From Flavobacteriia bacterium (GTDB lineage Bacteria; Bacteroidota; Bacteroidia; Flavobacteriales_D; Crocinitomicaceae): 64,000 nt of DNA. Position 1 is the stretch's first letter. Each line of letters opens with the position of its first letter. The position numbers and the translations under genes are program-made. Below are positions 33,964 through 42,936 of the stretch, in pieces. The notes beneath the pieces were generated by a model that ran no database searches, was not told where the DNA came from, and worked only from the letters and a program-made list of their open reading frames with translations. Where the stretch lies: positions 1 through 64,000 of the forward strand of contig JAPLEV010000037.1 of assembly GCA_026391005.1 (NCBI GenBank). Reading direction: 5' to 3'.

Positions 33964-36317
33964 TCCGTTTTTACGAATTTTCCGTTGATCGTCATTTTAG
34001 AATTTCTAAGTCGTATAAAATATAAACCACAAACAAGATTTTGAATTGAAATATCGAAGGAAGTGAGACCCAACTTTTGCCATCCCTCTTTCACTATATT
34101 ACCATAACTATCAAGTATGGTAAAACTCATCAAATCTGTAAGTGCCTCTTCAGGAATAAGAACGTTGATATAGTCGTTAGCGGGATTAGGATAAATATTA
34201 AGTAACTGATTATCAATTTCATAAATACTACTTCCTGAAGTATTTTCACAAGCGCATTTATTTTTCACTACATTACTTTGAATAACTAAGGGTGCTGTAT
34301 AATTCACTTTAACAAAACATTTTTGTCCAACTTGATTATCGGAAGTATTTCGGATTCGTATGGTATGCCAACCATCATAATTTGCCGAGATAGCGAAATT
34401 AAAATTTCCTTTATTGGCAATCGTATCAATTACATTACATGATTTATCAAGCCATTCTATGGTGATTGAATCAAGTGAATTTTGAGGATAAATATCGATA
34501 CTAACCGATGTAGCAGAGTCGGTAAAAATTCTCCCTACCACGCGACAATCTCTACTATCAGTTGGCAATCTTCCTCCCTGTTGCAAAGATGCTACCCCAC
34601 TATCGCCTAAATCGTCTTCCATTTCCCATTCTTGAGTTATACTCTCTGATGGCCGTAAATAATTGGTTAATATGCCCTGTGGTGCCCAAATAGAATACCC
34701 TTTTCTTCCAGCTGCAGCTGTTCCATTGCATGGAGGAATAGATATATTAACCAAGCCGCCACCATAAACAGTTTGAGTTGTAGTCCCGTTGGCTCCAGAA
34801 TAATCCGCTAAAATAGTTCCATCTGAAAACGAAGTTTGAATTCCTGTTAAGTTTTGCCAATTTGTGAAGTGATCGTTAACCCCAATCAATGCCTTACCTT
34901 GTCGCTCAATCACCAAAGCATCTTGCAGTTGAGAACGCACCATGTATGCCCCCTCTTTAAAATGTAAATTTTGATGGCACCAAATAATATTTTGCACATC
35001 ACTAAATGTAGTTAATTCAATGTTGTTAGTTGGGTGATGATTAAAACGATTCCCGAGGTAACCAATATTAAATAAATCTTCAAAAAATATTTCGGGCGCA
35101 CCATCAACCGACATAGCAATCGCATATGCAATGCTCGACCTAGGGTCATTTGGTTCAATCTGCGTTCCAATTTGCGATCCGGCATTCCAACCGGTATAAT
35201 TACCTAAAGCATCTAATTGAGGGCGATAAGTGTCGTGATTATTTACAAATGGAACGGTGCGTAAACGATTTGTTTGTTGTGCAGCAGGGATGCTTCCTAA
35301 GTTGAAATTTCCATTTCCGTTAATGATATCTGATAAGGCAAAGCGCAAGCTAAAATCAAATGTTCCTGCCCTATTTTGAACATTATTCGCCCATGCATCC
35401 AATTGAGCTGAATTCCCTACCCATTCTCCAACAGCAAACATTTCGTTCGTTCCATTAGCCCAAAGTGCATTATTCTGAAGATTCCATAAAAAATCTTCCG
35501 CTGCATAGGTTGGGAAATGCTTTACTGCATCAATTCGCACACCATCCCATCCGACTTGTTTTTTATACCAAATCAACCAATTTCTAATTTCTGACCGCAT
35601 GTAATCATTGGATTGACTTGGATTAAATATAGCATTTCCACTAATCCCAAAAGCATTACTTTCATATGAAATATCAGGGCCCCAAAAAGGTGAATTAATA
35701 TCGTTTGTGCAGCAGATATTGTTATTATTAGGATAGAAATTCTGCCAATTTTTAGAAAATCGACCAGCTCGATTTAGGTAATTTGTGGCAGTTTCATTGA
35801 AAGCTGGAGTAGCAAAGCAAGCATAGCGGAAATTTTTAAATTTATTGGTTGTTCCGTCATCCATAGCTGTGGCATCCTGGCCCCCTCCACCATTGCTTGC
35901 AGAACCTGCACCAGTGATATGATTTAATACAATATCTTGAATAACATCAATTCCATTTGCTTTCATTACTGCCACCATTCGAAGAAGCTCATCTTTATCA
36001 CCCATTCTAGTTTTGACACTGTTTTTTTGGTATTTGTCCCCTAAATCGTAGTGGTCAAAGGGAGCGTATCCTACACTGTTTGTGCCTGTATTTTTGATCG
36101 AAGGTGGTATCCAAATAGCATCTATGCCTAGTTCCTTAAGTCGTGGAGCTAATTCAGAAAGATAATTTGACCAACCATTAGGAAAATTTGAATTCCAATA
36201 GTCCCACCAAAAGCCCTGAAGAACGACTTGCCTATTGGTTGGATTTACTTGCGACTTATATTCATTAGAAAAAAAGAAAAAAAGTAAAGTAAAAAGAATG
36301 ATTTTTATTCGCATCAT
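33960..36317 (-). CDS. secreted alpha-amylase (GH13) with T9SS type A sorting domain
   Basis: The 785-residue protein has a signal peptide (1-22) and a GH13 (beta/alpha)8 amylase domain. The nucleophile is Asp263 in GVRIDAVKHF, the acid/base is Glu298 in AVGEWVG, and the third carboxylate is Asp362 in NNHDTYR. An alpha-amylase C-terminal beta domain follows, then a beta-sandwich (about 560-690). The last 75 residues begin LNIYPNPANDYINVLI and end GLYFIRLRNSKMTINGKFVK, which is the type A T9SS sorting signal. The enzyme should therefore act on starch at the cell surface. It is the last gene of the six-gene starch/maltose operon, 13 nt after the GH65 gene. Confidence 0.92.
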   Translation of the reverse strand: MMRIKIILFTLLFFFFSNEYKSQVNPTNRQVVLQGFWWDYWNSNFPNGWSNYLSELAPRLKELGIDAIWIPPSIKNTGTNSVGYAPFDHYDLGDKYQKNSVKTRMGDKDELLRMVAVMKANGIDVIQDIVLNHITGAGSASNGGGGQDATAMDDGTTNKFKNFRYACFATPAFNETATNYLNRAGRFSKNWQNFYPNNNNICCTNDINSPFWGPDISYESNAFGISGNAIFNPSQSNDYMRSEIRNWLIWYKKQVGWDGVRIDAVKHFPTYAAEDFLWNLQNNALWANGTNEMFAVGEWVGNSAQLDAWANNVQNRAGTFDFSLRFALSDIINGNGNFNLGSIPAAQQTNRLRTVPFVNNHDTYRPQLDALGNYTGWNAGSQIGTQIEPNDPRSSIAYAIAMSVDGAPEIFFEDLFNIGYLGNRFNHHPTNNIELTTFSDVQNIIWCHQNLHFKEGAYMVRSQLQDALVIERQGKALIGVNDHFTNWQNLTGIQTSFSDGTILADYSGANGTTTQTVYGGGLVNISIPPCNGTAAAGRKGYSIWAPQGILTNYLRPSESITQEWEMEDDLGDSGVASLQQGGRLPTDSRDCRVVGRIFTDSATSVSIDIYPQNSLDSITIEWLDKSCNVIDTIANKGNFNFAISANYDGWHTIRIRNTSDNQVGQKCFVKVNYTAPLVIQSNVVKNKCACENTSGSSIYEIDNQLLNIYPNPANDYINVLIPEEALTDLMSFTILDSYGNIVKEGWQKLGLTSFDISIQNLVCGLYFIRLRNSKMTINGKFVKTD

Positions 36318-36330
36318 GGTGTTATCGTAT

Positions 36331-38610
36331 TTAATAACTAATAATAATTTGTTGACTTGATTCTAATTCATAAATCAAATCATATAGTTTAAACGAAATC
36401 AAATTTTGACTTTTATTTATAACAATACAAGAATTTTTTGAAACAGTAATGTGAATTGGTAGATTCAAATATAATATTTGAAAGGAATAGGCAGTCCAGG
36501 TCGACGGAATGGTTGGATTTATTTGCAATCCTTTTTCTGTAATTCTAATACCCGCAAATCCCTCTACTAAACTCATCCAAGTACCCGCCATACTTGTAAT
36601 ATGAAGACCTTCCTCAGCCTCTTGATTATAATCATCAAGATCGAGACGAGAAGTCCTCAAATACAACTCATACGCTTTTTCCAAATTACCTATTTTAGCC
36701 GCTAAAATAACATGTATACAGGGTGATAGCGACGATTCATGGACTGTTTTTGGTTCATAGAAATCAAAATTTTCTTTAATAGTTTGAGCATCAAAGAATT
36801 CCTCAAATAAATATAATCCTTGCAGAACATCAGCTTGTTTTATGAATACCGAACGTAGAATTCGATCCCACGACCAGTACTGATTAATCGGACGTTCATT
36901 CCGAGGAATATCAGAAGCTGAAAGCTGTTCCTTGTCCATAAATCCCTCTTGTTGTAAAAAAATTGATGTTCCCGTCAATTGTGGAAAGTAAATATTTTCA
37001 ATAATATGTCGAAAAGTGCTCACTTCCTTTTCCGTCATTTTTGGATTACTTTCATTACCTAGTTCCTCCTGAATTTTTAAACAATAATCTATGCACCATC
37101 TGGCAATATAGTTGGTGTACCAATTGTTATTGACATTATTTTCATACTCATTTGGACCTGTTACCCCCAACATGACAAAAGCATTCTTACTTTCGGACCA
37201 ATTAAAACGTTGAGCCCAAAAGCGTGCTATTCCTAAGAGGACAGGAAAACCGTATTCCTTTAAGTAGTCTTTATCATTTGTATGCCTAATATAATTATAG
37301 ATACCAAAAGCTATTGCTCCATTACGGTGAATTTCTTCGAAGGTAATTTCCCATTCGTTGTGGCATTCCTCCCCGTTCATCGTTACCATTGGATAGAGTG
37401 CTGCGCCATTTTTGAATCCTAATTTCTCAGCATTTTCGATGGCTTTTTGAAGATGGTTAAACCGGTAAATAAGTAATTGCCTTGCTATACTATAATCAGC
37501 TGTTTTGAGATAAAATGGCAAACAATAAGCCTCAGTGTCCCAGTAAGTTGCTCCACCATATTTTTCACCTGTGAAACCCTTTGGTCCGATATTTAATTTG
37601 GCATTTTTGCCGGTGTAAGTTTGATATAAATGAAATATATTGAAACGAATCCCTTGCTGAGCTGCACTATCGCCAGAAATGACTATGTCTGCTTTTTGCC
37701 AAATGGACTCCCAAGCTTTTACATGACGATCTAGTAGGCCATTGAAACCACTATTAAATGCATTTTCCACGCAACTAATTGCCATTCTTTCGACCTCATT
37801 TTCAGGGTATTTAATGCTTGCTGCGATACTAACATATTTGTGCAAAAAGTATTTCTTTCCTTGCATTAATTCATAATCAAAACTACTCTCTACATATAAT
37901 TCACAATCGTTGAGATGAGGAATAATTTCCAACTGTTTATTTCCCTCTGAAAAAGTGTAGCGCATGGCAGTAGCGACGACGAATTCTGTTTTTTTAGTTT
38001 TAGCGCAGACAAGGCCAAAATGGGGTGTTATCTCCCGGCTATGCTCATACCAAAAGAATTCATTATAATTTGAATCATGATTACTTACTCTACCATTTAG
38101 ATAAGGCGTAAAACGTACTATACCACTAAAGTTTAATGGAGTAACTGCATATGAAATAGCTGCAATATCTTCGTCATCCATAGAGCAAAAACGTAAAGCG
38201 TCAATTTCCATCTCTTTTCCGTCTTCTAAACGCAAGACAACGATGCGCTTTAGCGTTCCCAACTTCATATCTAATTCACGATAAAAGGATAGCACTTCAG
38301 CGGAAGCAAGATCAATTTGAAGACCATTTACTTCCATATTAATTCCAATCCAATTGCATGAATTAAGAACTTTGGCAAAATACTCCGGATAACCATTCTT
38401 CCACCATCCCACACGAGTTTTATCAGGATAATACACGCCGCCTACATAGCTTCCCAAAAGTGAATCGCCTGAATATTTCTCCTCAAAATTAGCGCGTTGA
38501 CCAAAAGAGCCATTTCCAATACTAAAGATACTTTCCGCTTGTTTTTGTTTGAGTGGGTCAAAAGACCACTCAATGACTTTCCATTCATCAATTTCGAATA
38601 AACTACGCAT
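36331..38610 (-). CDS. GH65 family maltose phosphorylase-like enzyme
   Basis: The 759-residue cytoplasmic protein is a GH65 disaccharide phosphorylase, which splits maltose (or kojibiose/trehalose) with phosphate into glucose and beta-glucose 1-phosphate. It has the SIGNGSFGQRANFEE start, GGATYWDTEAYCLPFYL near residue 340, and the catalytic acid Glu488 in TGPNEYENN; the C-terminal GTWMSLVEGFAGI is conserved. There is no signal peptide. I use the ATG at 38608-38610; the longer reading to 38658 is an artefact within pgmB. The neighbouring pgmB consumes its beta-anomer product, which supports maltose phosphorylase. Confidence 0.92.
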   Translation of the reverse strand: MRSLFEIDEWKVIEWSFDPLKQKQAESIFSIGNGSFGQRANFEEKYSGDSLLGSYVGGVYYPDKTRVGWWKNGYPEYFAKVLNSCNWIGINMEVNGLQIDLASAEVLSFYRELDMKLGTLKRIVVLRLEDGKEMEIDALRFCSMDDEDIAAISYAVTPLNFSGIVRFTPYLNGRVSNHDSNYNEFFWYEHSREITPHFGLVCAKTKKTEFVVATAMRYTFSEGNKQLEIIPHLNDCELYVESSFDYELMQGKKYFLHKYVSIAASIKYPENEVERMAISCVENAFNSGFNGLLDRHVKAWESIWQKADIVISGDSAAQQGIRFNIFHLYQTYTGKNAKLNIGPKGFTGEKYGGATYWDTEAYCLPFYLKTADYSIARQLLIYRFNHLQKAIENAEKLGFKNGAALYPMVTMNGEECHNEWEITFEEIHRNGAIAFGIYNYIRHTNDKDYLKEYGFPVLLGIARFWAQRFNWSESKNAFVMLGVTGPNEYENNVNNNWYTNYIARWCIDYCLKIQEELGNESNPKMTEKEVSTFRHIIENIYFPQLTGTSIFLQQEGFMDKEQLSASDIPRNERPINQYWSWDRILRSVFIKQADVLQGLYLFEEFFDAQTIKENFDFYEPKTVHESSLSPCIHVILAAKIGNLEKAYELYLRTSRLDLDDYNQEAEEGLHITSMAGTWMSLVEGFAGIRITEKGLQINPTIPSTWTAYSFQILYLNLPIHITVSKNSCIVINKSQNLISFKLYDLIYELESSQQIIISY

Positions 38611-39253
38611 ATTCATCAAGATTAAAATCAAGTAAAGATGAAACGAAAACATCAACACTTTTCTTTATATGAATATTTCCAACACCAACCACAAAAAAAC
38701 CACCATCTTTTCCAGCTTTCACGCCACTTTCGGCATCTTCAAAAACGATAATATCATTGGGAGCAAGCCCTAATTCCATTGCGCCATTTAAAAATACCTC
38801 AGAATTTGGCTTGGGAAACTCAACCCCATTTCCATCGATAATAGAATCAAAATATCTTTCAATTTCAACTAAATTTAGAATAGTCTTTGCATTTTTACTA
38901 GACGAACCCAATCCACATGGAATATTTTTAGATTTCGCTTTGTCAAGCAGTGCTAAAACACCGGGTAATAAATCTTTTTGATTTAATTTTTGAATAGAAT
39001 CTAAATAAATTTCATTTTTTAAATGCAGTAAATCATTAAATTCATCCTCTGAAATCCGAACATTACCTAGTTCAAGTATTATTTTTAACGAGTCTACCCT
39101 ACTCATCCCTTTTAAACGCTCATTATCCAATTCATCGAAAGAGATTTGGAATTTATCTGCTATACTTTTCCAAGCGTGGAAATGATTCTGTTCTGTAGAA
39201 ACTAAAACCCCATCAAGATCAAATAACAAGCCCTTAATTCTAGTTTTACTCAT
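38603..39253 (-). CDS. pgmB: beta-phosphoglucomutase
   Basis: PgmB interconverts beta-glucose 1-phosphate and glucose 6-phosphate. The 216-residue HAD-fold protein has nucleophile Asp12 and Asp14 in LLFDLDGVLVST, the substrate-cap HFHAWKSIA and KGMSRVDSLKIIL segments, the Ser loop LGSSSKNAKT, and the acidic motif FEDAESGVKAG. It overlaps the MFS gene upstream by 8 nt and the GH65 gene downstream by 8 nt. It thus sits between the enzyme that makes its substrate and the carrier that imports the sugar, as in maltose phosphorolysis operons. Confidence 0.94.
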   Translation of the reverse strand: MSKTRIKGLLFDLDGVLVSTEQNHFHAWKSIADKFQISFDELDNERLKGMSRVDSLKIILELGNVRISEDEFNDLLHLKNEIYLDSIQKLNQKDLLPGVLALLDKAKSKNIPCGLGSSSKNAKTILNLVEIERYFDSIIDGNGVEFPKPNSEVFLNGAMELGLAPNDIIVFEDAESGVKAGKDGGFFVVGVGNIHIKKSVDVFVSSLLDFNLDEYA

Positions 39254-40616
39254 GGTCGCTTATTGCATGTTTATCTGTAATTAATAAAGTAGAAAAAGAA
39301 CCCAATGCCATTGACACACCTGCAAGCGTCATGGCAAATATCGTTTCTTGACCAAATAATTTGTATAATATAGTGATACCACCAAGCGCGGCAATTATTT
39401 GTGGAATAACAATAAACATATTAAACAGTCCCATCATCATTCCCATTTTTGCTGGATTTACCGAACCAGATAGCATAGCATAAGGCATTGATAGAATACT
39501 TCCCCAGGAGATTCCAATGAGAAGGAAGCTATATTTTAAGGTTGTTGGTGTTGCATAAAACATCATTAAAAAACCGATCCCTCCCAAAAGCAAGGAAACC
39601 ATATGAATATTTCTACGGTTAATTTTAAATCGGGACGTGTAGAAAGTCAAAAGAAGAGCAAAAGCCATTGATGATAATCCGTACACCCCCATTGATGATC
39701 CTACTTTATCTGCGGAGACATTATATTTTATATTGAGGGAATTAAATACTTCTATCTGTTTCGAATCTTTTAAATTATAATTTTTTGAAAGCGGTGCAGG
39801 TGAATGATAAACATGATCTGTCAATGCTGGCGTAGCCATACTCCACATCGTAAAAAAAGCGAACCAACTAAAAAATTGAACGATACCTAATTTTAACATT
39901 GTCGATGGCATTTCAATACAACTAGTGCAAAAATCCTTAAAGAAGTTGCTTTGTTTTTTATTATTTCTAAATACTTCGTAATCGTCTGGGGGGTATTCCT
40001 TAGTGGTAAAAATAGTATAGAGAATGCTCAAGAGAAAAACCATGGCACCAATTGCAAATGCTATTTTAACATACATAGGAACAATTCCAGGCGTTTGATC
40101 ATCTGAGACCCCCAAATTATTGACCATCCATGGTAAATTAGAAGCTATCCAAGTTCCAATTCCAATGATCAAGGTTTGCATAACAAAACCATAAGAGCGC
40201 TGCTTATTAGGTAATTTATCAGCTACTAAAGCCCTAAAAGGCTCCATGCTAATATTGATGGATGCATCTAATACCCATAACAAGCCAGCAGCAACCCAAA
40301 GATAAGGTGAATTTGGGACAATAAATAGCGCCAAAGATGATAGAATAGCACCAATCAGAAAATATGGCTTACGCCTACCAAATTTTGGATGCCACGTATT
40401 ATCAGACAGATAGCCAATAATGGGTTGAACAATTAAACCCGTAAGAGGTGCTGCAATCCATAATAAGGGAATTTCATCTGGCTGAGCACCTAGGGTTTGG
40501 AATATTCGTGACATAAAGCCACCCTGCAAGGCAAAACCGAATTGAATACCAAGAAATCCAAAACTCATGTTCCAGATTTGCCAAAAAGATAAATTAGGTT
40601 TCGATTGACTACTCAT
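39246..40616 (-). CDS. MFS sugar transporter, SLC45/maltose-permease-like
   Basis: The 456-residue protein has 12 predicted transmembrane segments. It begins LSFWQIWNMSFGFLGIQFGFALQGGFMSRIFQTLG, and the cytoplasmic loop DNTWHPKFGRRKPYF contains the MFS motif A; this is typical of the SLC45/GPH-type maltose and sucrose carriers of Bacteroidota. A loop of about 45 hydrophilic residues is inserted between helices 7 and 8 (about 260-305). By context it brings maltose or short maltodextrins across the inner membrane. It overlaps pgmB by 8 nt and follows the periplasmic amylase by 12 nt. Confidence 0.88.
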   Translation of the reverse strand: MSSQSKPNLSFWQIWNMSFGFLGIQFGFALQGGFMSRIFQTLGAQPDEIPLLWIAAPLTGLIVQPIIGYLSDNTWHPKFGRRKPYFLIGAILSSLALFIVPNSPYLWVAAGLLWVLDASINISMEPFRALVADKLPNKQRSYGFVMQTLIIGIGTWIASNLPWMVNNLGVSDDQTPGIVPMYVKIAFAIGAMVFLLSILYTIFTTKEYPPDDYEVFRNNKKQSNFFKDFCTSCIEMPSTMLKLGIVQFFSWFAFFTMWSMATPALTDHVYHSPAPLSKNYNLKDSKQIEVFNSLNIKYNVSADKVGSSMGVYGLSSMAFALLLTFYTSRFKINRRNIHMVSLLLGGIGFLMMFYATPTTLKYSFLLIGISWGSILSMPYAMLSGSVNPAKMGMMMGLFNMFIVIPQIIAALGGITILYKLFGQETIFAMTLAGVSMALGSFSTLLITDKHAISDHE

Positions 40617-40628
40617 GAATAAAAAGGA

Positions 40629-41960
40629 TTATAAATGAAACACACGATATCCCCATGGTCCTAGCTTTATTTTGGTGTCATCTTTTATCTTTTTTCTTTT
40701 AGAAGAAAATAACTCTGAATAAATTCCGGCTATTTGACCTCCACTTAATGTAATTACTGATTTGCTATTCGCTAAATTAAAAACGCATAAGACTTTACGA
40801 TCATTTTTTATTCTAATAAAAGCCAAAACATTAGGATCATTGTCATTGGAAATAAATTGAACATCTCCACCAAAGGGACCATTCCAAAGTGCTTCATTAG
40901 ACTGGTGAAGCTTCATTAGTTTGGAATAAAAAGAAACCAAATTCATTTTAGACCAATCAATCGTATCTTTTTCAAAAAAACGTAGTCGTTTTTCTAATGA
41001 AGCTTCTTGCCCATTATAAATAAGAGGCATTCCTTGCAAAGTAGCACTTAGCACTGCAAGTGCAAAACGAGCGTCCCCCATTCTCTCTTTTTCTGTTCCG
41101 TTCCATGAATTTTCGTCATGATTAGAGGTAAACTGCATTCGAAGAGATCCTAGCGGATATTTTTTTTCATCTTCTATATATTTACGAATGGCCAAACTCG
41201 ATTTCTTCCCTTGAGCAATATCATTATAGATGTGATGACATTCCCAAGCATAGGTCATATCAAATGCCTGATGCAAATCAACACCCTCTGCCTCTGCCAG
41301 CATAAAAACAGGCTTTACTTTATATAATTCATTTCTGCATTGTTTCCAAAAATCAATTGGTACTGATCCAGCAACATCGCATCTAAAACCATCAATATCG
41401 GCCTCTTGCACCCAGTATTTCATCGCATCAATCATCGCCAAGCGCATATTTTTACTATCATAATTTAAATCTGCCACATCCCACCAATCAGTTCCAATAG
41501 TAGGTTGTAGATTTCCGAGGGAATCAAGTGTGTACCAATCTTTATGACCTTGATCCACCCAGGTGTTATCGGGAGACGAGTGATTCGCTACCCAATCAAT
41601 GATTAGTTTAAACCCTTGTCTGTGAGCTTCTTTAATCAACATTCTAAAGTCATCGATGGTGCCAAATTCGGGATTGACCCCTTTGTAATCTCGAACTGCA
41701 TAATAACTACCTAGTCGCCCTTTTCTGTTTAATTCCCCAATCGGGTGAATAGGCATTAGCCAGAGAATGTCAATTCCCATTTCTTTTAACCGAGGTAAAT
41801 GAGTTTGAAAAGCAGCGAATGTACCTTCGGGAGTAAATTGTCGGATATTGACCTCGTAGATAGTTGCGTTTTTAGTCCATTCAGGAACTTTAACTTGTGA
41901 CAAATAACTATTTGATAATCCGAGTACAAGCGTAAAAAGTAAATAAAAAAACAACTTCAT
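40629..41960 (-). CDS. periplasmic alpha-amylase family glycosidase (GH13, SusA/neopullulanase-like)
   Basis: The 443-residue protein has a signal peptide (1-21) and a complete GH13 barrel. The catalytic carboxylates are Asp195 in GFRCDVAG, Glu223 in MLAEAEG and Asp282 in TSNHDENSW; the VANHSSPDN segment is region I. It ends with a short beta-sandwich and carries no T9SS sorting tail, so it should stay in the periplasm and cut maltooligosaccharides to maltose or glucose. It lies 18 nt after the sugar kinase gene in the starch/maltose operon. SusA is the best functional parallel. Confidence 0.9.
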   Translation of the reverse strand: MKLFFYLLFTLVLGLSNSYLSQVKVPEWTKNATIYEVNIRQFTPEGTFAAFQTHLPRLKEMGIDILWLMPIHPIGELNRKGRLGSYYAVRDYKGVNPEFGTIDDFRMLIKEAHRQGFKLIIDWVANHSSPDNTWVDQGHKDWYTLDSLGNLQPTIGTDWWDVADLNYDSKNMRLAMIDAMKYWVQEADIDGFRCDVAGSVPIDFWKQCRNELYKVKPVFMLAEAEGVDLHQAFDMTYAWECHHIYNDIAQGKKSSLAIRKYIEDEKKYPLGSLRMQFTSNHDENSWNGTEKERMGDARFALAVLSATLQGMPLIYNGQEASLEKRLRFFEKDTIDWSKMNLVSFYSKLMKLHQSNEALWNGPFGGDVQFISNDNDPNVLAFIRIKNDRKVLCVFNLANSKSVITLSGGQIAGIYSELFSSKRKKIKDDTKIKLGPWGYRVFHL

Positions 41961-41978
41961 ATCTTCCTGAATAATTTA

Positions 41979-42836
41979 TTACTCTTTTCCTAAAACATAA
42001 TCCAAATGATACGACACAAGACCTTCAACGGGTTTTTGAACAACCCTCCCTATTCTTGCGTTCAAGGAATTAGCAGCGCGATCCAAGGCATTTCTAAATA
42101 CACTTGCGATACTTCCTACAAAATTAATTTCGACATCCTTATAATTTGGGTAACAACAAACATGCACCTCTATAAAATGTCTTAGACCATCTTCAATCAT
42201 TTTTTGAAAAAATAATTCGTCTTTATGCTTCGCAATAAAAGGCATAAAAGAGGCAATGTAGACATTGGCATTTTCGTTTCTGTAGACTTTATTAACAATT
42301 TCATTTTTATCGATAGCATATTCTTTAACGAAATCTTCTTCAACATGCTTTGGCAATTGATGGTATAAAAATGCCGAAAGCAATTTTTTACCAAAATAAG
42401 TTCCGCTTCCTTCATCCCCAAGAATATAACCAAGCGCAGGCACGACCTCAGAGACAGTTTTTCCATCAAAATAACAAGAATTTGAACCCGTTCCAATAAT
42501 GCAACAAATGGAGGGATTGCCGCTATATGTGGCGTAAGCACAAGCAATCAAATCATGATCAATGTGAATATGCGCATTTGTAAATACATTCGAAAGTCCA
42601 AGCTTAACGATATCATTCATTTCAGTACTAGAACATCCTGCACCATAAAAATAAATCTGCTGGATTTTTTCAGCATGGGTCATTAATTCTGTATGCCTTC
42701 TTAATTCATTTTCAATTACTGATGATGAATGAAAATAGGGGTTGAATCCCATTGATGAATATACCTCTTGTTTATTTTCCGGACTCAATAAAACCCAATC
42801 ACTCTTTGTCGAGCCACTTTCAACAATTAAAACCAT
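41979..42836 (-). CDS. BadF/BadG/BcrA-type sugar kinase (N-acetylglucosamine kinase-like)
   Basis: The 285-residue cytoplasmic protein has the actin-like ATPase fold. It has the phosphate-1 motif LIVESGSTKSDWVLL near the N-terminus, HIDHDLIACAYATYSG, the phosphate-2 IIGTGSNSCYFDG, and the adenosine-type FVGSIASVFRNALDRA. Close relatives phosphorylate N-acetylglucosamine or glucosamine. As first gene of an operon that yields free glucose by phosphorolysis, I infer it works here as a glucose kinase. The annotation as GlcNAc kinase would otherwise leave glucose unphosphorylated by the operon. A TATATTTG -7 box lies about 48 nt upstream. Confidence 0.82.
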   Translation of the reverse strand: MVLIVESGSTKSDWVLLSPENKQEVYSSMGFNPYFHSSSVIENELRRHTELMTHAEKIQQIYFYGAGCSSTEMNDIVKLGLSNVFTNAHIHIDHDLIACAYATYSGNPSICCIIGTGSNSCYFDGKTVSEVVPALGYILGDEGSGTYFGKKLLSAFLYHQLPKHVEEDFVKEYAIDKNEIVNKVYRNENANVYIASFMPFIAKHKDELFFQKMIEDGLRHFIEVHVCCYPNYKDVEINFVGSIASVFRNALDRAANSLNARIGRVVQKPVEGLVSYHLDYVLGKE

Positions 42837-42883
42837 ATACTAATAACTAAATTTTTCTTTACTTTGTGTCCTAATTACACTAT

Positions 42884-42891
42884 CAAATATA
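42884..42891 (-). promoter_or_regulatory. -7 promoter element TATATTTG of the starch/maltose operon
   Basis: Read on the minus strand, TATATTTG fits TAnnTTTG and lies 47 nt before the kinase ATG. It should be the promoter of the six-gene starch/maltose operon. The palindrome at 42906-42921 is centred about 26 nt upstream, over the expected -33 region. Confidence 0.5.
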
Positions 42892-42905
42892 CTAACAATC
42901 TCAAT

Positions 42906-42921
42906 AAGTTTTGAAAAACTT
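42906..42921. promoter_or_regulatory. candidate operator palindrome between regulator and starch/maltose operon
   Basis: AAGTTTT-GA-AAAACTT is a perfect 7-bp inverted repeat with a 2-nt spacer in the 100-nt gap between the divergent NUDIX regulator and the kinase gene. It ends 15 nt before the regulator's ATG and covers the -33 region of the operon promoter. It is therefore well placed for a dimeric regulator acting on both directions. AT-rich palindromes are common by chance, so this is a candidate only. Confidence 0.4.
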
Positions 42922-42936
42922 TTTACTAATAATGAA

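Noticed and set aside
38611-38658. N-terminal extension of the GH65 enzyme
   Set aside because: The extra residues (hydrophobic, MLMFSFHLYLILILMN) come from reading through the end of pgmB in another frame; they would give a false signal peptide for a cytoplasmic enzyme.
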